Positions 1 to 8,044 of a DNA stretch of 22,287 nucleotides are shown here, piece by piece. Within the stretch, counting starts at the first letter, position 1. Each line of letters begins with the position of its first letter. The stretch lies in the NCBI GenBank assembly GCA_037446075.1, contig JBBIJH010000026.1, positions 1 through 22,287 on the forward strand, read 5' to 3'. The notes under the pieces are model-generated. The model did not search any database. It saw nothing but the letters and a program-made list of their open reading frames with translations, and was not told where the DNA came from. The stretch comes from JBBIJH01 sp037446075 (GTDB lineage Bacteria > Bacteroidota > Ignavibacteria > UBA10030 > JAHEZR01). A program made the position numbers and the translations under genes.

Positions 1-1
1 C

Positions 2-166
2 TTGTTTAATGTTCTTGATGGAGTTGATACGTCAAAGCCCCTAGAGGAAGTAAAAACAACGGTCATGCCGAAGTACAAGAATCTGCCGCATCGTTATCAT
101 GTATACCTCGACCGGCTGATTGAGACTTATCACAAGGGCATCTGGAAACTTCCACCAGAAACATGA
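2..166 (+). CDS. C-terminal fragment of an unrecognised protein
   Basis: An open frame runs in from the left edge and ends at TGA 164-166, giving the last 54 residues of a protein whose start lies outside the window. The fragment begins LFNVLDGVDT and ends HKGIWKLPPET. It is rich in charged and aromatic residues and has no membrane segment. The reading frame has no internal stop and normal-looking codon use, which supports a real gene end. I do not recognise the family, and nothing downstream shares its frame. A second stop, TAA, follows directly. The call as coding rests only on the open frame reaching the edge, so confidence is moderate. Confidence 0.55.
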   Translation: MFNVLDGVDTSKPLEEVKTTVMPKYKNLPHRYHVYLDRLIETYHKGIWKLPPET

Positions 167-298
167 TAAACCCTTGTCCCAGTAGCTAAGGGGTCCTGGG
201 AATCTCCTTTTCTCCCACCGTGTAGCAGGCTCCGCTATCCGTCTGAGTAAGCTGAATCCCGCAGTTTAGGGGAGGATTCCAGCACTTCTGCACAGCTT

Positions 299-356
299 CT
301 CTGACTCACATCTAAGCGCTCAGAGTTCCTCTAACTGACAACCAGAGAATCAGTTA
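299..356. repeat. Two short inverted repeats in the gap before the first complete gene
   Basis: The 263 bases between 167 and 429 hold no gene. Two small inverted repeats lie in tandem: CTCTGA (299-304) with TCAGAG (320-325), and TAACTGA (332-338) with TCAGTTA (350-356, 11-base loop). Neither is followed by a T run, so they are not obvious terminators. They could be operator half-sites or an RNA leader structure, or chance. I see no clear promoter here. Confidence 0.25.
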
Positions 357-429
357 CGCAACCACCCTCTCTACACCTTGGGCTCTGGCATACAGGTTGC
401 GACTGAGAAATGGTAAAGGACTCTGCGCT

Positions 430-798
430 ATGAAACATACCCCCAACTTGAATTTCGCTCGGTTTGGCGTTTCCAAGCCCGAAGACTGGCTAGAAGACGA
501 AGTAGAACATAGGAGAGAACAGGAGGACCTTGCGATGCGTACCGTTTCGGTTCAGATGTTTCACAAAACCGTCGAAGCTGTTGGCCGATATGTAAACCAT
601 GCTCTTTCGATTCTGACTCTGGAGACCATGCACTGTGAGATGCTGCTCCAGCAGGTTTCGCCGGAAGGAAGGGAACAAGTATCTCGAGCATTCGATGACA
701 TGGGGAGGGAACTGAAGCTGGTCGAGACGGGGCTAGGTTCAGTGCTCAGTTTTTCAAAACTGATATCAGAAAAGTATTCTAAACCACCAGAGGGCTAA
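430..798 (+). CDS. Small helical protein, possible orphan histidine-kinase dimerisation-like domain
   Basis: The protein has 122 residues with no signal peptide or membrane segment, so it is probably cytoplasmic. I chose ATG 430 because AAAGGA (415-420) sits 9 bases upstream; an in-frame TTG at 397 lacks such a site. After a charged N-terminus the chain is mostly helical from about residue 35 to the end. The stretch around VGRYVNHALSILTLETM is faintly like the first helix of a kinase DHp domain, where an H-box motif precedes a long second helix. There is no ATP-binding domain and no receiver domain in the window. The DHp resemblance is pattern recognition only; a plain four-helix or coiled-coil protein is equally possible. 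The gene stands alone between a hairpin and the DUF4382 gene. Confidence 0.6.
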   Translation: MKHTPNLNFARFGVSKPEDWLEDEVEHRREQEDLAMRTVSVQMFHKTVEAVGRYVNHALSILTLETMHCEMLLQQVSPEGREQVSRAFDDMGRELKLVETGLGSVLSFSKLISEKYSKPPEG

Positions 799-826
799 AG
801 GTTATAAACTGCCACGTATAACTTTT
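797..826 (+). terminator. Possible AT-rich terminator after the small helical gene
   Basis: AAAGGTTATA (797-806) can pair with TATAACTTTT (817-826) around a 10-base loop. The right arm ends in a T run and the left arm overlaps the stop codon (796-798). One G-T wobble is needed at 800/823. The stem is AT-rich, so its strength as a Rho-independent terminator is uncertain. Confidence 0.4.
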
Positions 827-849
827 CAATTAGATTGGGGGGATGATCT

Positions 850-1653
850 ATGAAGACGATCGGAACGATGCTCATGTTAGGTCTCTTGCTCTTCGCTGGA
901 TGTACTAGAGAAGACAGCATCCTTGTTCAGAATGAGACCGCAAATCAAGGGAGGATCAGAATTTATCTGACGGATTCTCCGGCACTCTTCGACGCCGTCA
1001 ATATTGTTGTAACAAGAGTCGAAGTTCACAGGGCAGGAGCTGACTCCACATCAGGCTGGATAACGATCGATTCAACGACGAGGACTTACAACCTCCTCGC
1101 ACTCACGAATGGAGCGTCAGCAGTCCTTGGAGATGGCACTCTCGAGGTCGGAAAGTACACCCAAATCCGATTAATCATCGGAGAGGGTAGCACAGTTGAC
1201 ATCGGAGGAGTGTTATTCCAGCTGAAGATTCCCGGCGGAATGCAGACGGGGATAAAGCTTGTTCACCAGTTCGAAATTCAGCCGGATGCCCTGTATGAAC
1301 TTATGCTCGACTTCGATGCAAGCCGATCGATCCACAAGGACGGACCTGGAACTTACATTCTCCGGCCGGTCATCAGAGCAGAGCCTGTGCAGACTTCCGG
1401 AAGCATTTCGGGGACGGTCCTGCCAGTTGCAGCCCACGCCTGGATCTGGACAATGGTAGGATCCGACACAGTGGCGGCATATGCCGATACCACGAGTGGT
1501 TACTTTAAGATCATACCCCTTCCCGGTGCAGCATCTTACAATCTCCATTTTTCTCCCGGTGACACAACCTATCGCGATTCAGTCCTGACAGGCGTTGTGG
1601 TTGTTGCGCGACAGAACACGCACATTGGAACCATGACCTTACAACTAAAATGA
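850..1653 (+). CDS. DUF4382-domain lipoprotein with C-terminal carboxypeptidase-regulatory-like domain
   Basis: This is a 267-residue lipoprotein. The signal peptide is MKTIGTMLMLGLLLFAGC with Cys18 as the likely lipidated residue. Residues about 34-178 match the DUF4382 pattern: GRIRIYLTDSPA, then VNIVVTRVEVH, GWITI, NLLALTNG and a closing YILRPVIRAE. From about residue 183 (SGSISGTV) a small beta-sandwich follows, of the CarboxypepD-regulatory kind often found after DUF4382. ATG 850 is preceded by a G-rich stretch (837-843) that can serve as ribosome site. DUF4382 proteins are common surface or periplasmic lipoproteins in Bacteroidota and other environmental bacteria, and their role is unknown. 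The neighbours are also lipoproteins, which suggests a shared envelope function, but no partner is shown by the sequence. Confidence 0.85.
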   Translation: MKTIGTMLMLGLLLFAGCTREDSILVQNETANQGRIRIYLTDSPALFDAVNIVVTRVEVHRAGADSTSGWITIDSTTRTYNLLALTNGASAVLGDGTLEVGKYTQIRLIIGEGSTVDIGGVLFQLKIPGGMQTGIKLVHQFEIQPDALYELMLDFDASRSIHKDGPGTYILRPVIRAEPVQTSGSISGTVLPVAAHAWIWTMVGSDTVAAYADTTSGYFKIIPLPGAASYNLHFSPGDTTYRDSVLTGVVVVARQNTHIGTMTLQLK

Positions 1654-1686
1654 CCTTAAAGTCTAACTGTGAAAGGGGCTACCGAA

Positions 1687-1791
1687 ATGAACAAGCTGCT
1701 GTCACTATACACGAAGGGCATTGTGCTCTTCAAGGTACTTTGGAAATTTCTCCTGGTCGTCGTTATGCTCATCGTACTCTGGCTCGGTTGA
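1687..1791 (+). CDS. Putative 34-residue single-pass membrane peptide
   Basis: A short open frame from ATG 1687 to TGA 1789-1791 encodes 34 residues. GAAAGGGG (1671-1678) lies 8 bases upstream, a good ribosome site. The N-terminus MNKLLSLYTKG is mildly basic, and residues about 12-33 (VLFKVLWKFLLVVVMLIVLW) form one hydrophobic helix with two lysines near its start. The gene begins 33 bases after the DUF4382 stop, so it may be cotranscribed. It resembles the small membrane proteins that automatic callers often miss, but no family can be named. The longer overlapping frames in this region have no comparable ribosome site. Confidence rests on the combination of ribosome site, spacing and clean transmembrane pattern. 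Confidence 0.5.
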   Translation: MNKLLSLYTKGIVLFKVLWKFLLVVVMLIVLWLG

Positions 1792-1990
1792 GATTCTGGG
1801 AGGAGAAGCTGGTATTACCGAAACGAATCGTTGCGAGCAAATCCACAGATCCCCAATGAGAGATATGACCCGGAGTGAATTACAGACAAATCATGAAGGC
1901 TTTCAGTTGCGCTCATCAGTTGTGAGCCTAAAAGCAAGTTGGGGGAGAGAGGCAAGCTCTGGTGGGCGCAACTTTCATCTATCAGCTCAC

Positions 1991-2002
1991 AGGAAAGGAG
2001 GT
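1991..2002 (+). promoter_or_regulatory. Strong ribosome binding site fixing the start at 2009
   Basis: AGGAAAGGAGGT lies 6 bases before ATG 2009. The open frame extends 288 bases further upstream (to 1721) but has no comparable site there, and only the 2009 start gives a proper lipoprotein signal peptide. Confidence 0.85.
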
Positions 2003-2008
2003 CCGAAA

Positions 2009-2953
2009 ATGAAGCTATTCTTCGCATTCTTGGTGGCCTTCGCTGGCACCAGCACTTTGTTCATCGGCGGCTGCTCGGAGACCAGCGATCAAATCATCAC
2101 GCCCTCTTTTTCCGAGGCAAAGGAGTATTTTGAGTCAGTGATCAACAACGATGAATTCTTCACGACGGAAGAACCCTCTCTGGAGGATGGCGAAGCACTG
2201 CCGGCCAGTTACGGTCTCGGACAGGGAAAGGCCAACGATCTGAGCCAACCCGTGCTGTTCGGAAAGAAGATCGAGAAGGTCAGGCGCGACATCACTTATG
2301 AACAGGAGAATGATACCGTTGTCATCGCCACAATCACAAAGACCATCACAGGACAATTCCTTGTCATGCGGAGGCTGAATCACTCAGGCCTCGATACTCT
2401 TGTTCGCAAACCATTCGTTGAGACAGCAACTCGCAAGGCTCGCTTCCTCCGCGTCGGATCGGCCAACTTGCCACCCTGGAAGGCTTGGAAGCTCGATGCG
2501 ATTTCACTCTTGCGGGGGGGAACCGAGAACGATGACGTCGTGATCAACCGATTAGTCGTGCAGTTCCAGAACGACGATTCCATTGTGGTCACATCCCCAA
2601 GCGAATATTTCTTGAAAATCGGCCGATATCCGCGCCCAGTCCCAGATTGGCGCCCCGGTCAGAGGATCCACGTCCGATTGACCCTAGTTAGCACCAGCCC
2701 TGATACAGAAGTCGTCGTCCTGCGCCACGGAGCCGCCCTAGGCGGTGCCTATCGTCTGCGGACTCAATTCAAGCTGATCTCGGAGGCCCAAGACGGTTCT
2801 TCCTACGTCCGTACCTTTGAAGCAACGGTGCTCGGCCACTATCATCATGGGAAATTCAATGCTGTGGCGGAGGCAATTATGCATGATTCAATCTATGATG
2901 ACGCTGCCCCGTTGAAGAACAATTATTGGGGAGTGCCGTACGTCGTAAGATAG
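2009..2953 (+). CDS. Unrecognised lipoprotein
   Basis: The protein has 314 residues. Residues 1-22 (MKLFFAFLVAFAGTSTLFIGGC) are a lipoprotein signal peptide with Cys22 as the lipidation site. After a linker rich in acidic and small residues (about 23-85), the rest looks mainly beta, with alternating polar and hydrophobic runs such as DTVVIATITKTITGQFLVM and HVRLTLVSTSPDTEVVVLRH. I do not recognise a named domain. The start is fixed by the strong site at 1991-2002. The gene is followed by a hairpin (2980-3034) and then by another lipoprotein of unknown type. The two do not look like close copies of each other. It is probably an outer-membrane-anchored or periplasmic protein; whether it faces the surface cannot be told. 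Confidence 0.8.
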   Translation: MKLFFAFLVAFAGTSTLFIGGCSETSDQIITPSFSEAKEYFESVINNDEFFTTEEPSLEDGEALPASYGLGQGKANDLSQPVLFGKKIEKVRRDITYEQENDTVVIATITKTITGQFLVMRRLNHSGLDTLVRKPFVETATRKARFLRVGSANLPPWKAWKLDAISLLRGGTENDDVVINRLVVQFQNDDSIVVTSPSEYFLKIGRYPRPVPDWRPGQRIHVRLTLVSTSPDTEVVVLRHGAALGGAYRLRTQFKLISEAQDGSSYVRTFEATVLGHYHHGKFNAVAEAIMHDSIYDDAAPLKNNYWGVPYVVR

Positions 2954-2979
2954 CTCAGGAAATTTAGATACATGGGGAG

Positions 2980-3034
2980 ACCTCCAGCTCGACCTTGATC
3001 AGCCATATCGAGGGTAGCTGGAGGTTGCGCTTTT
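2980..3034 (+). terminator. Hairpin after the 2009-2953 lipoprotein gene, probable terminator
   Basis: ACCTCCAGCT (2980-2989) is matched perfectly by AGCTGGAGGT (3016-3025). An inner TCGA/TCGA pairing (2989-2992 with 3008-3011) can extend it if one bulge is allowed. The right arm is followed by GCGC and TTTT (3031-3034), a short T run. The loop is long, so it could also be a leader structure for the next gene. Confidence 0.5.
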
Positions 3035-3107
3035 GTCCACCTTGAGTTTCATGTCAATTTTCCTTAAGTATTGCTCTCGGAGTCCAAGCCCAGCGGAAAC
3101 CAAACGT

Positions 3108-4094
3108 ATGCGTAGTTCAAGGATCGATAGCAGCTTGCTCAACTCGTGTCTCCCGGTTCTGAGAACATCGGGCGCTACCTTCACCTCCGTATTCTGTCTT
3201 GGCTCTCTTCTGTTGTTGAACCTTATGGGATGCCAAGAGCACCTGCCCCTTGAGGTACTGCCAGATCAGAATCCAGGCAACATCGTGGTCATCTCCCTGC
3301 AGCCGGCGATTGAATCGATGCAATCCAAATCAGTCATCGACACAACTGGGATCTTGAATTCGGAGGAGTCGAGGTATTTCGGGGTGATGACCGTCAGCGG
3401 AGTCAAATATGACATCGGAGGCGATAGGCAATTCGTCTCCTATTCCAGAGTCAGTCTGAGTGATCGAAATCAGGCCGTAGAGATTCAAGGTCGAAGAATC
3501 GGCTTCCTCGGCCTTGATGTTGGTAAAGTCCAGATCGATGGATTAGACATGGTCAAATCCAAAAAGCTCCTTCGCATTCCGGATTTTCTTCTTCCCAGTC
3601 GGCGCGACACAACAGCGGGCGTCGAGTACATCCTAGCCAACCGCAATGGCCGGGATGCAAAGGATTTCAACTTTCGGCATGACTCCCGGTTTGAATGGAA
3701 GGTAGGCGGCAATCCACCACTCATCCGTCCTTTCAACGTTCCCGTTCAAACCCCCGAGGAAGTAACAGTGACGACTCCTAAGTCGAGCTCGGTTATTTCC
3801 AAGAACGAAGACTTGCGGGTACGATGGAACGGGAAGACAAAGGCACTTCGTGTGGTGATCAGCGGACTGAAGGGTTCAGAGTTACAGCCTTATTTCCAAA
3901 TCACTGTGAAAGAAGATGGTGACGGGATCACAATCCCGGCGAAAGTGCTAAACCTGCTACCGACCGACACGGTACAGACGTACATCTTCAGTTTCATCAA
4001 CTCGAACAGGTCGATAATCCAATTGAATGAATTCCCTGAGGAGATCTTGGTAGTCGCTTCCTCCGTGCACAATATTGTATTAACGGTGCTGTAA
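3108..4094 (+). CDS. Unrecognised beta-rich lipoprotein
   Basis: From ATG 3108 the protein has 328 residues with a long signal region: a basic N-terminus, then VFCLGSLLLLNLMGC, giving Cys42 as lipidation site. The frame is open back to TTG 3033, and ATG 3051 is another option. No start has a strong ribosome site, so the exact start is uncertain. The mature part appears beta-rich. Near its C-terminus (PEEVTVTTPKSSSVISKNEDLRVRWNG) it looks like an immunoglobulin-like or fibronectin-like fold opening with a Pro-rich linker. I do not recognise a family. It ends 42 bases before the barrel-transglutaminase gene and probably shares a transcript with it, which would place it in the same envelope process. 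The evidence for function is context only. Confidence 0.7.
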   Translation: MRSSRIDSSLLNSCLPVLRTSGATFTSVFCLGSLLLLNLMGCQEHLPLEVLPDQNPGNIVVISLQPAIESMQSKSVIDTTGILNSEESRYFGVMTVSGVKYDIGGDRQFVSYSRVSLSDRNQAVEIQGRRIGFLGLDVGKVQIDGLDMVKSKKLLRIPDFLLPSRRDTTAGVEYILANRNGRDAKDFNFRHDSRFEWKVGGNPPLIRPFNVPVQTPEEVTVTTPKSSSVISKNEDLRVRWNGKTKALRVVISGLKGSELQPYFQITVKEDGDGITIPAKVLNLLPTDTVQTYIFSFINSNRSIIQLNEFPEEILVVASSVHNIVLTVL

Positions 4095-4136
4095 ATCCGA
4101 TTCGTTCGTAGAAGGGCAAAGGATCAGGGAACTCCG

Positions 4137-6154
4137 ATGAGATTCGCGAGGATCGGAATAGGCATTCTACTCCTCCCTGTCCTGGCCTTGAGCCAGCATC
4201 TGAGCTCTGCCAGGGGGATTGGAATGGGGGCTTACACCGCCTCTGCCAATGACCTGAATTCTTTGGATTGGAACCCAGCAGGGTTGATCTACATGAAAGA
4301 CTGGGAAGTGAGTTTTTCAAACTACCTATCGCTCCGGAAGGAATCCGGCAACAACGGATTCATATTTCATCATGCGGGGATGGGTAGACAATTCCTGCCA
4401 GCACACGCGGCGGGACTGCGGTACACACCTGGTGCGGTGAGTGAATTCACAATCCCGAACCTCTTCACCGTGATCGACTCGGCCTCTAACATCCAGGCGA
4501 AGATTGACAAGAAGCTCACGTATGCGGAACGCTACAGCATGGGATATGCTTATCGGTTCAACGAGAAGGTCGCGTTCGGCGTCGCTGCCCGATACCGTCA
4601 GGAGGAGGTGGTTGATACAAGGTTCTTCACAGTCCGCGATAGTCTCACGTACATCAGCTCGCGAACGGTCACTTCAATCGCCAACTCGTGGAATCTCGAT
4701 ATGGGATTGACGTGGGAGGCAAACCAGAGCTGGAGAATCGGGCTGGTCACGAAGAACCTTTTTAAGGTTTTGGAGAATGAATTTCCAGAGGATCTAAAAA
4801 GATACACTCTCGACGCAAGGAAGGCTTTGCGCGCGGGATTCTCTCACCCTGTGGAGAGAAATCTCCTTGTGGCCGGAGATATCTCTACAACTGGAGATGG
4901 AGCGATCGGCTATGAATGGAAAATCTGGAAGGATCTCAGCGTACGGCAGGGCGTTCTANNNNNNNNNNCAAGACGCTCTCTCCCTTCCTTAACGCGCTGA
5001 CCTTCGGGGTGGGCTGGCATTCCAAGGCGATCCTAGCTGACGTCGCTTATCTCCGTTTCTCAAATCGGTCGACCCATGCGGGGAAGGTGTCTCTTAATGA
5101 ATTTCTCGCCCACACTCTCCATGATGTCGAATTCCATCCCTTCACAAGCGATCAGGTAAGGTTCTCACTGAAGGTGAACCTTGGCCGGACTCGAGAGCCA
5201 TTCGCGCGGATCGATTACGTCGAAATCACCAGCGATATCTACCCGTCCTCTTATGAGATCTTTGCTTATCGTCCCCTGGGAAAAGTGAAGGTCCGGAATG
5301 TCTCCGACCGCTCGATTGAAGCAAAAGCTGGATTTTATCTCAAGCCCTTTATGGATGGGCCGACGGAAACAAAAAAATACCTCATCGAACCAGGGGGGGT
5401 AGTGGAGATCCCTTTCATGGCCGTCTTTAATGAGATCATCAAGACCGTGACGCAACCCCAGCTGAGGGATGGAGATGTGTATGTGATCGCCTCGCCGGCT
5501 GAAGAATACGATGACAGGTCTAGGGCGAGTATCAGAATCTACGGGCGAAATAACTGGAGCGGTGAGGCGATCACGCTGCGCTATTTTGTAACTCCGACTG
5601 ATCCGGACGTCTTGCAGTTCACCCGGTCCATCTTGCGAGAACATAAGGATCAATTAGGCACAAAGGAGGCGGCTCTGCAGTCATTTGAGCAAGCGAAAAT
5701 CCTGTTCAACGAGTTTGCGCAGCGACTCTCCTACGTGAATGATCCGAAGGTGAGCAAGGACTGGGTGCAGTACCCAGGGGAAACTCTGAAGCTTCGGGGC
5801 GGAGATTGCGACGACATGACCGTTTGCTTCGCCGCTATTCTTGCGAGCGTGGGAATCTCCTCTGCCTTTATCGATGTTGTTCCCGCCGAGAACCCGGGGG
5901 ATGCACATATTTACATGATGTTCGACACAGGGCTGGAGGCAAGCAAGGGCAACCTCATCAGCACTAACCGGAAAAGATATGTCATTCGAAGAAACGAGTC
6001 AGGAGCTGAGACGGTTTGGATTCCGATCGAGACAACTCAGATCACAAAGGGTTTTGAGGAAGCCTGGGCCACTGGTGCAAAAGAATACCTCGAGGATGTC
6101 GAGCTTGGCCTTGGCCTTGCAAAGGGATGGGTAAGAATCGTCGATGTGCAATAA
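4137..6154 (+). CDS. PorV/PorQ-like beta-barrel fused to a transglutaminase-like domain (split by an assembly gap)
   Basis: A signal peptide (MRFARIGIGILLLPVLALSQ) is followed by SSARGIGMGAYTASANDLN and LDWNPAGLIY, hallmarks of the PorV/PorQ outer-membrane barrel family, and then by barrel-like strands. The 10 N at 4959-4968 interrupt the gene after 274 codons. The frame resumes at 4970 in a different phase, so the N run is nominal or hides an indel. The 394 residues after the gap finish the barrel (FGVGWHSKAILADVAYLRF), then give a beta-sandwich, then a transglutaminase-like domain. The likely nucleophile Cys is in GGDCDD (codon 5807-5809) and the His in DAHIYMMFD (codon 5906-5908). The third acid may lie in WIPIETT. 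Such folds act as peptidases or cross-linkers; the substrate here is unknown. The FecR-like gene starts 28 bases downstream. The joined reading as one gene is an inference. Confidence 0.75.
4959..4968. other. Assembly gap (10 N) inside the barrel-transglutaminase gene
   Basis: Ten N separate two halves of one probable gene. Taken literally, they leave the halves out of phase by two bases, so the true gap length is probably different from 10. Confidence 0.97.
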
Positions 6155-6182
6155 CCGTTGTCAGAAAGGAAGGGGGGTACAC

Positions 6183-6872
6183 ATGAAAAGATTTCTGATA
6201 ATCCTAACGCTTTTTGCTCTGTGCGGTTTGACATCTTCCGCCCAGGTTGTCGTGAAGCACGTGAAAGGCTTGGTGGAAGTCAGGCAGGGTGTGTCAGAAG
6301 AATGGACCAAATTGAAACTGGGAGATACCCTCTCTGAAGACAATACAATCAAAGTGAGGAAGGGATCCTCTCTTACGCTTGTTGCCAGGGAGGCAAGGCC
6401 GATCATTGTTCCGGAGCTAACCGTCCTCGACATAGGCGACCTCAGGAATATGTCTCAACATGATCTCCTGCTGAAACTCGCCATGGCGGACGTCCGTGCA
6501 GTTCCCACGCAGGAGAGATCTGGTGATCTGACGATTCCGAGAACCACAATCGTCCACGGAAAAGAGATTCCAGTAAGAACTGTTGACGGGCACATTCAGA
6601 AAGACTACAGAGAAATGGAGGTCAGGGGAACGAAAGTCCTGTACGACCACGGTTACTATCCTACCTGCATCCTCCGGGCAAAGGAGCTGCTGCAGGTTTA
6701 CCCCGGTCTAAAGGACAGGTTCGAGTTCCGGATGATGATTGCCGAAGCGCTGGAACGCACAAAGCTGCGCGGACCGGCGTTGAACGAGTACCTTGCCCTT
6801 GCGATGGAGAACCTCCCCCCGAAGCAGAAGGCTAAAGTCAACGAGAGCATTCATCGACTGAAGGGAGAGTAG
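6183..6872 (+). CDS. FecR-like periplasmic protein with helical, TPR-like C-terminus
   Basis: The protein has 229 residues and a cleavable signal peptide (residues 1-20, ending TSSAQ). Residues about 22-70 fit the FecR fold: VKGLVEVRQG, then WTKLKLGDTLSEDNTIKVRKGSSLTLV, the pattern in which a gene product meets a threshold of beta-strands after GD. The C-terminal part from about residue 145 is helical and resembles a TPR-like pair (YYPTCILRAKELLQVYPG, LNEYLALAMENLP). FecR proper is a transmembrane sigma regulator. Here there is no N-terminal cytoplasmic part and no sigma gene nearby, so this is a secreted FecR-fold protein, not a sigma regulator. ATG 6183 was chosen for the site AAGGAAGGGGGG just upstream. 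It sits between two barrel genes, which suggests a role with them. Confidence 0.75.
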   Translation: MKRFLIILTLFALCGLTSSAQVVVKHVKGLVEVRQGVSEEWTKLKLGDTLSEDNTIKVRKGSSLTLVAREARPIIVPELTVLDIGDLRNMSQHDLLLKLAMADVRAVPTQERSGDLTIPRTTIVHGKEIPVRTVDGHIQKDYREMEVRGTKVLYDHGYYPTCILRAKELLQVYPGLKDRFEFRMMIAEALERTKLRGPALNEYLALAMENLPPKQKAKVNESIHRLKGE

Positions 6873-6907
6873 ACGATTCCTTCGCTGGGAAACATCGGAT
6901 CCCCCAT

Positions 6908-7663
6908 ATGAAAAACAGAACGCGCTTTGGTGGAATTATCCTCATGGCTTATTTTGTGCTCCTTGCCTTTCCGCTCTGGCTCAAAGGCCAGATCACACTT
7001 CAGCTGGGAGGTGGACTCGGAATCGTCCGTCCCGGTGGAGACTATGGCGGCTCAACGATCGAATACTATCGGGGAACGAAGTACGGGTTTTCCGATGGTG
7101 CCAATCTCCATGGCAAGCTCAGGTTAGGCCTTATTGGGCTCACACTGGTCGCGGAGATAGACTATAGCATCCTCAGCAGCCATGGCTATTCTGAGCCTGG
7201 CCAGGGAAATGTCGAGGTATCACAGAAGGTGGTTTCCTTGAAAGCTGGGCCTGAACTTCAGCTCCGGTTACCAGCGTTTCCGATCACGCCGTATGTAGGA
7301 GCAAACGCCGGCGTTAACACATTCAATGGTGAGCCAGCCTTCCAAGGCGTCTCGAAGGTCCCAAGCGCGACATACTCTGTTCAGTCAGCATCCAGGGTGG
7401 GTTTTGGCATTGGAGCGGGTGCGATTTTCCGACTTAATCCATCTCTTTCGCTCGATGTGGGTCTGCAGTACAATCTGATGAACCCCATGGGGCGAACATG
7501 GGTCGATGTCAATCCTTTGCAGGACCAGCGGCTTGATTCGTACCTTGCATTGAATGATGAGAAGGACCCCGCTTTCCTGCCTGGCGACGACAAGCATTTT
7601 ATTTCCACTGCGCGCTCAATCAGTTGTACCCTCGTTACTGTAACTTTGCTTTTTGGACTCTGA
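6908..7663 (+). CDS. Outer-membrane beta-barrel protein
   Basis: The 251-residue product begins with a signal peptide (MKNRTRFGGIILMAYFVLLAFPLWLKGQ) and continues as alternating strands typical of a small outer-membrane barrel: ITLQLGGGLGIV, LHGKLRLGLIGLTLVAEIDY, VSLKAGPELQLRL, ITPYVGANAGVNTF, RVGFGIGAGAIFRL, LSLDVGLQYNLM. It ends LVTVTLLFGL, a hydrophobic terminal strand as is usual for BAM substrates. The pattern is that of the outer-membrane protein beta-barrel (OMP_b-brl) group. The ribosome site is weak. The gene follows the FecR-like gene by 35 bases and ends the unit; no clear terminator follows it. Substrate or partner cannot be told. Confidence 0.8.
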   Translation: MKNRTRFGGIILMAYFVLLAFPLWLKGQITLQLGGGLGIVRPGGDYGGSTIEYYRGTKYGFSDGANLHGKLRLGLIGLTLVAEIDYSILSSHGYSEPGQGNVEVSQKVVSLKAGPELQLRLPAFPITPYVGANAGVNTFNGEPAFQGVSKVPSATYSVQSASRVGFGIGAGAIFRLNPSLSLDVGLQYNLMNPMGRTWVDVNPLQDQRLDSYLALNDEKDPAFLPGDDKHFISTARSISCTLVTVTLLFGL

Positions 7664-7905
7664 GGGCAGGAGAAAGAATCACAAAGAAAAAAAATGAATC
7701 CTTAGAGCCGCCGCCGTCAGCCCAACATTGGCAAGCAGCTCCAGTCCCTGAGGAAGCCATCCGGAAAAGTGGGGGCACAGGAATGACCTAATATTCCAAC
7801 CTCCACTCAGTTCTCAACTCTTCGGAAATTCTATTTTTCCTCTTTCTTTCTCTCTGTGCTTCCTTTGATGCCAAAGTCCCGCCTCTTGGGATCCCGCTTG
7901 GCTTG

Positions 7906-7922
7906 GGCAGTTCGGGACTGCC
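7906..7922. repeat. Short perfect hairpin GGCAGT/ACTGCC
   Basis: GGCAGT (7906-7911) and ACTGCC (7917-7922) flank a 5-base loop TCGGG. There is no following T run, so a terminator role is unlikely. Confidence 0.35.
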
Positions 7923-8032
7923 ATCGGCACGTCCTAACCGTTTTCCGACCACACGCATCGCCCTCCTCGCACCTGCTGTCGATTCTGCACAAAGAATTCA
8001 GATCTCCTTTGCTTATCCCGAGACGAGCAGCA

Positions 8033-8044
8033 GCTGTGCACAGC
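8033..8044. repeat. 12-base perfect palindrome, possible protein-binding site
   Basis: GCTGTGCACAGC reads the same on both strands. It lies about 117 bases upstream of the -35 box at 8161, too far for a classical operator but possible for an activator site. It may also be chance. Confidence 0.25.

Noticed and set aside
1721..2008. Upstream extension of the 2009-2953 frame
   Set aside because: It overlaps the small membrane peptide, lacks a ribosome site and would bury the lipoprotein signal peptide inside the protein.
6183..6872. Anti-sigma FecR regulator
   Set aside because: There is a cleaved signal peptide and no cytoplasmic segment, membrane helix or neighbouring sigma factor gene.
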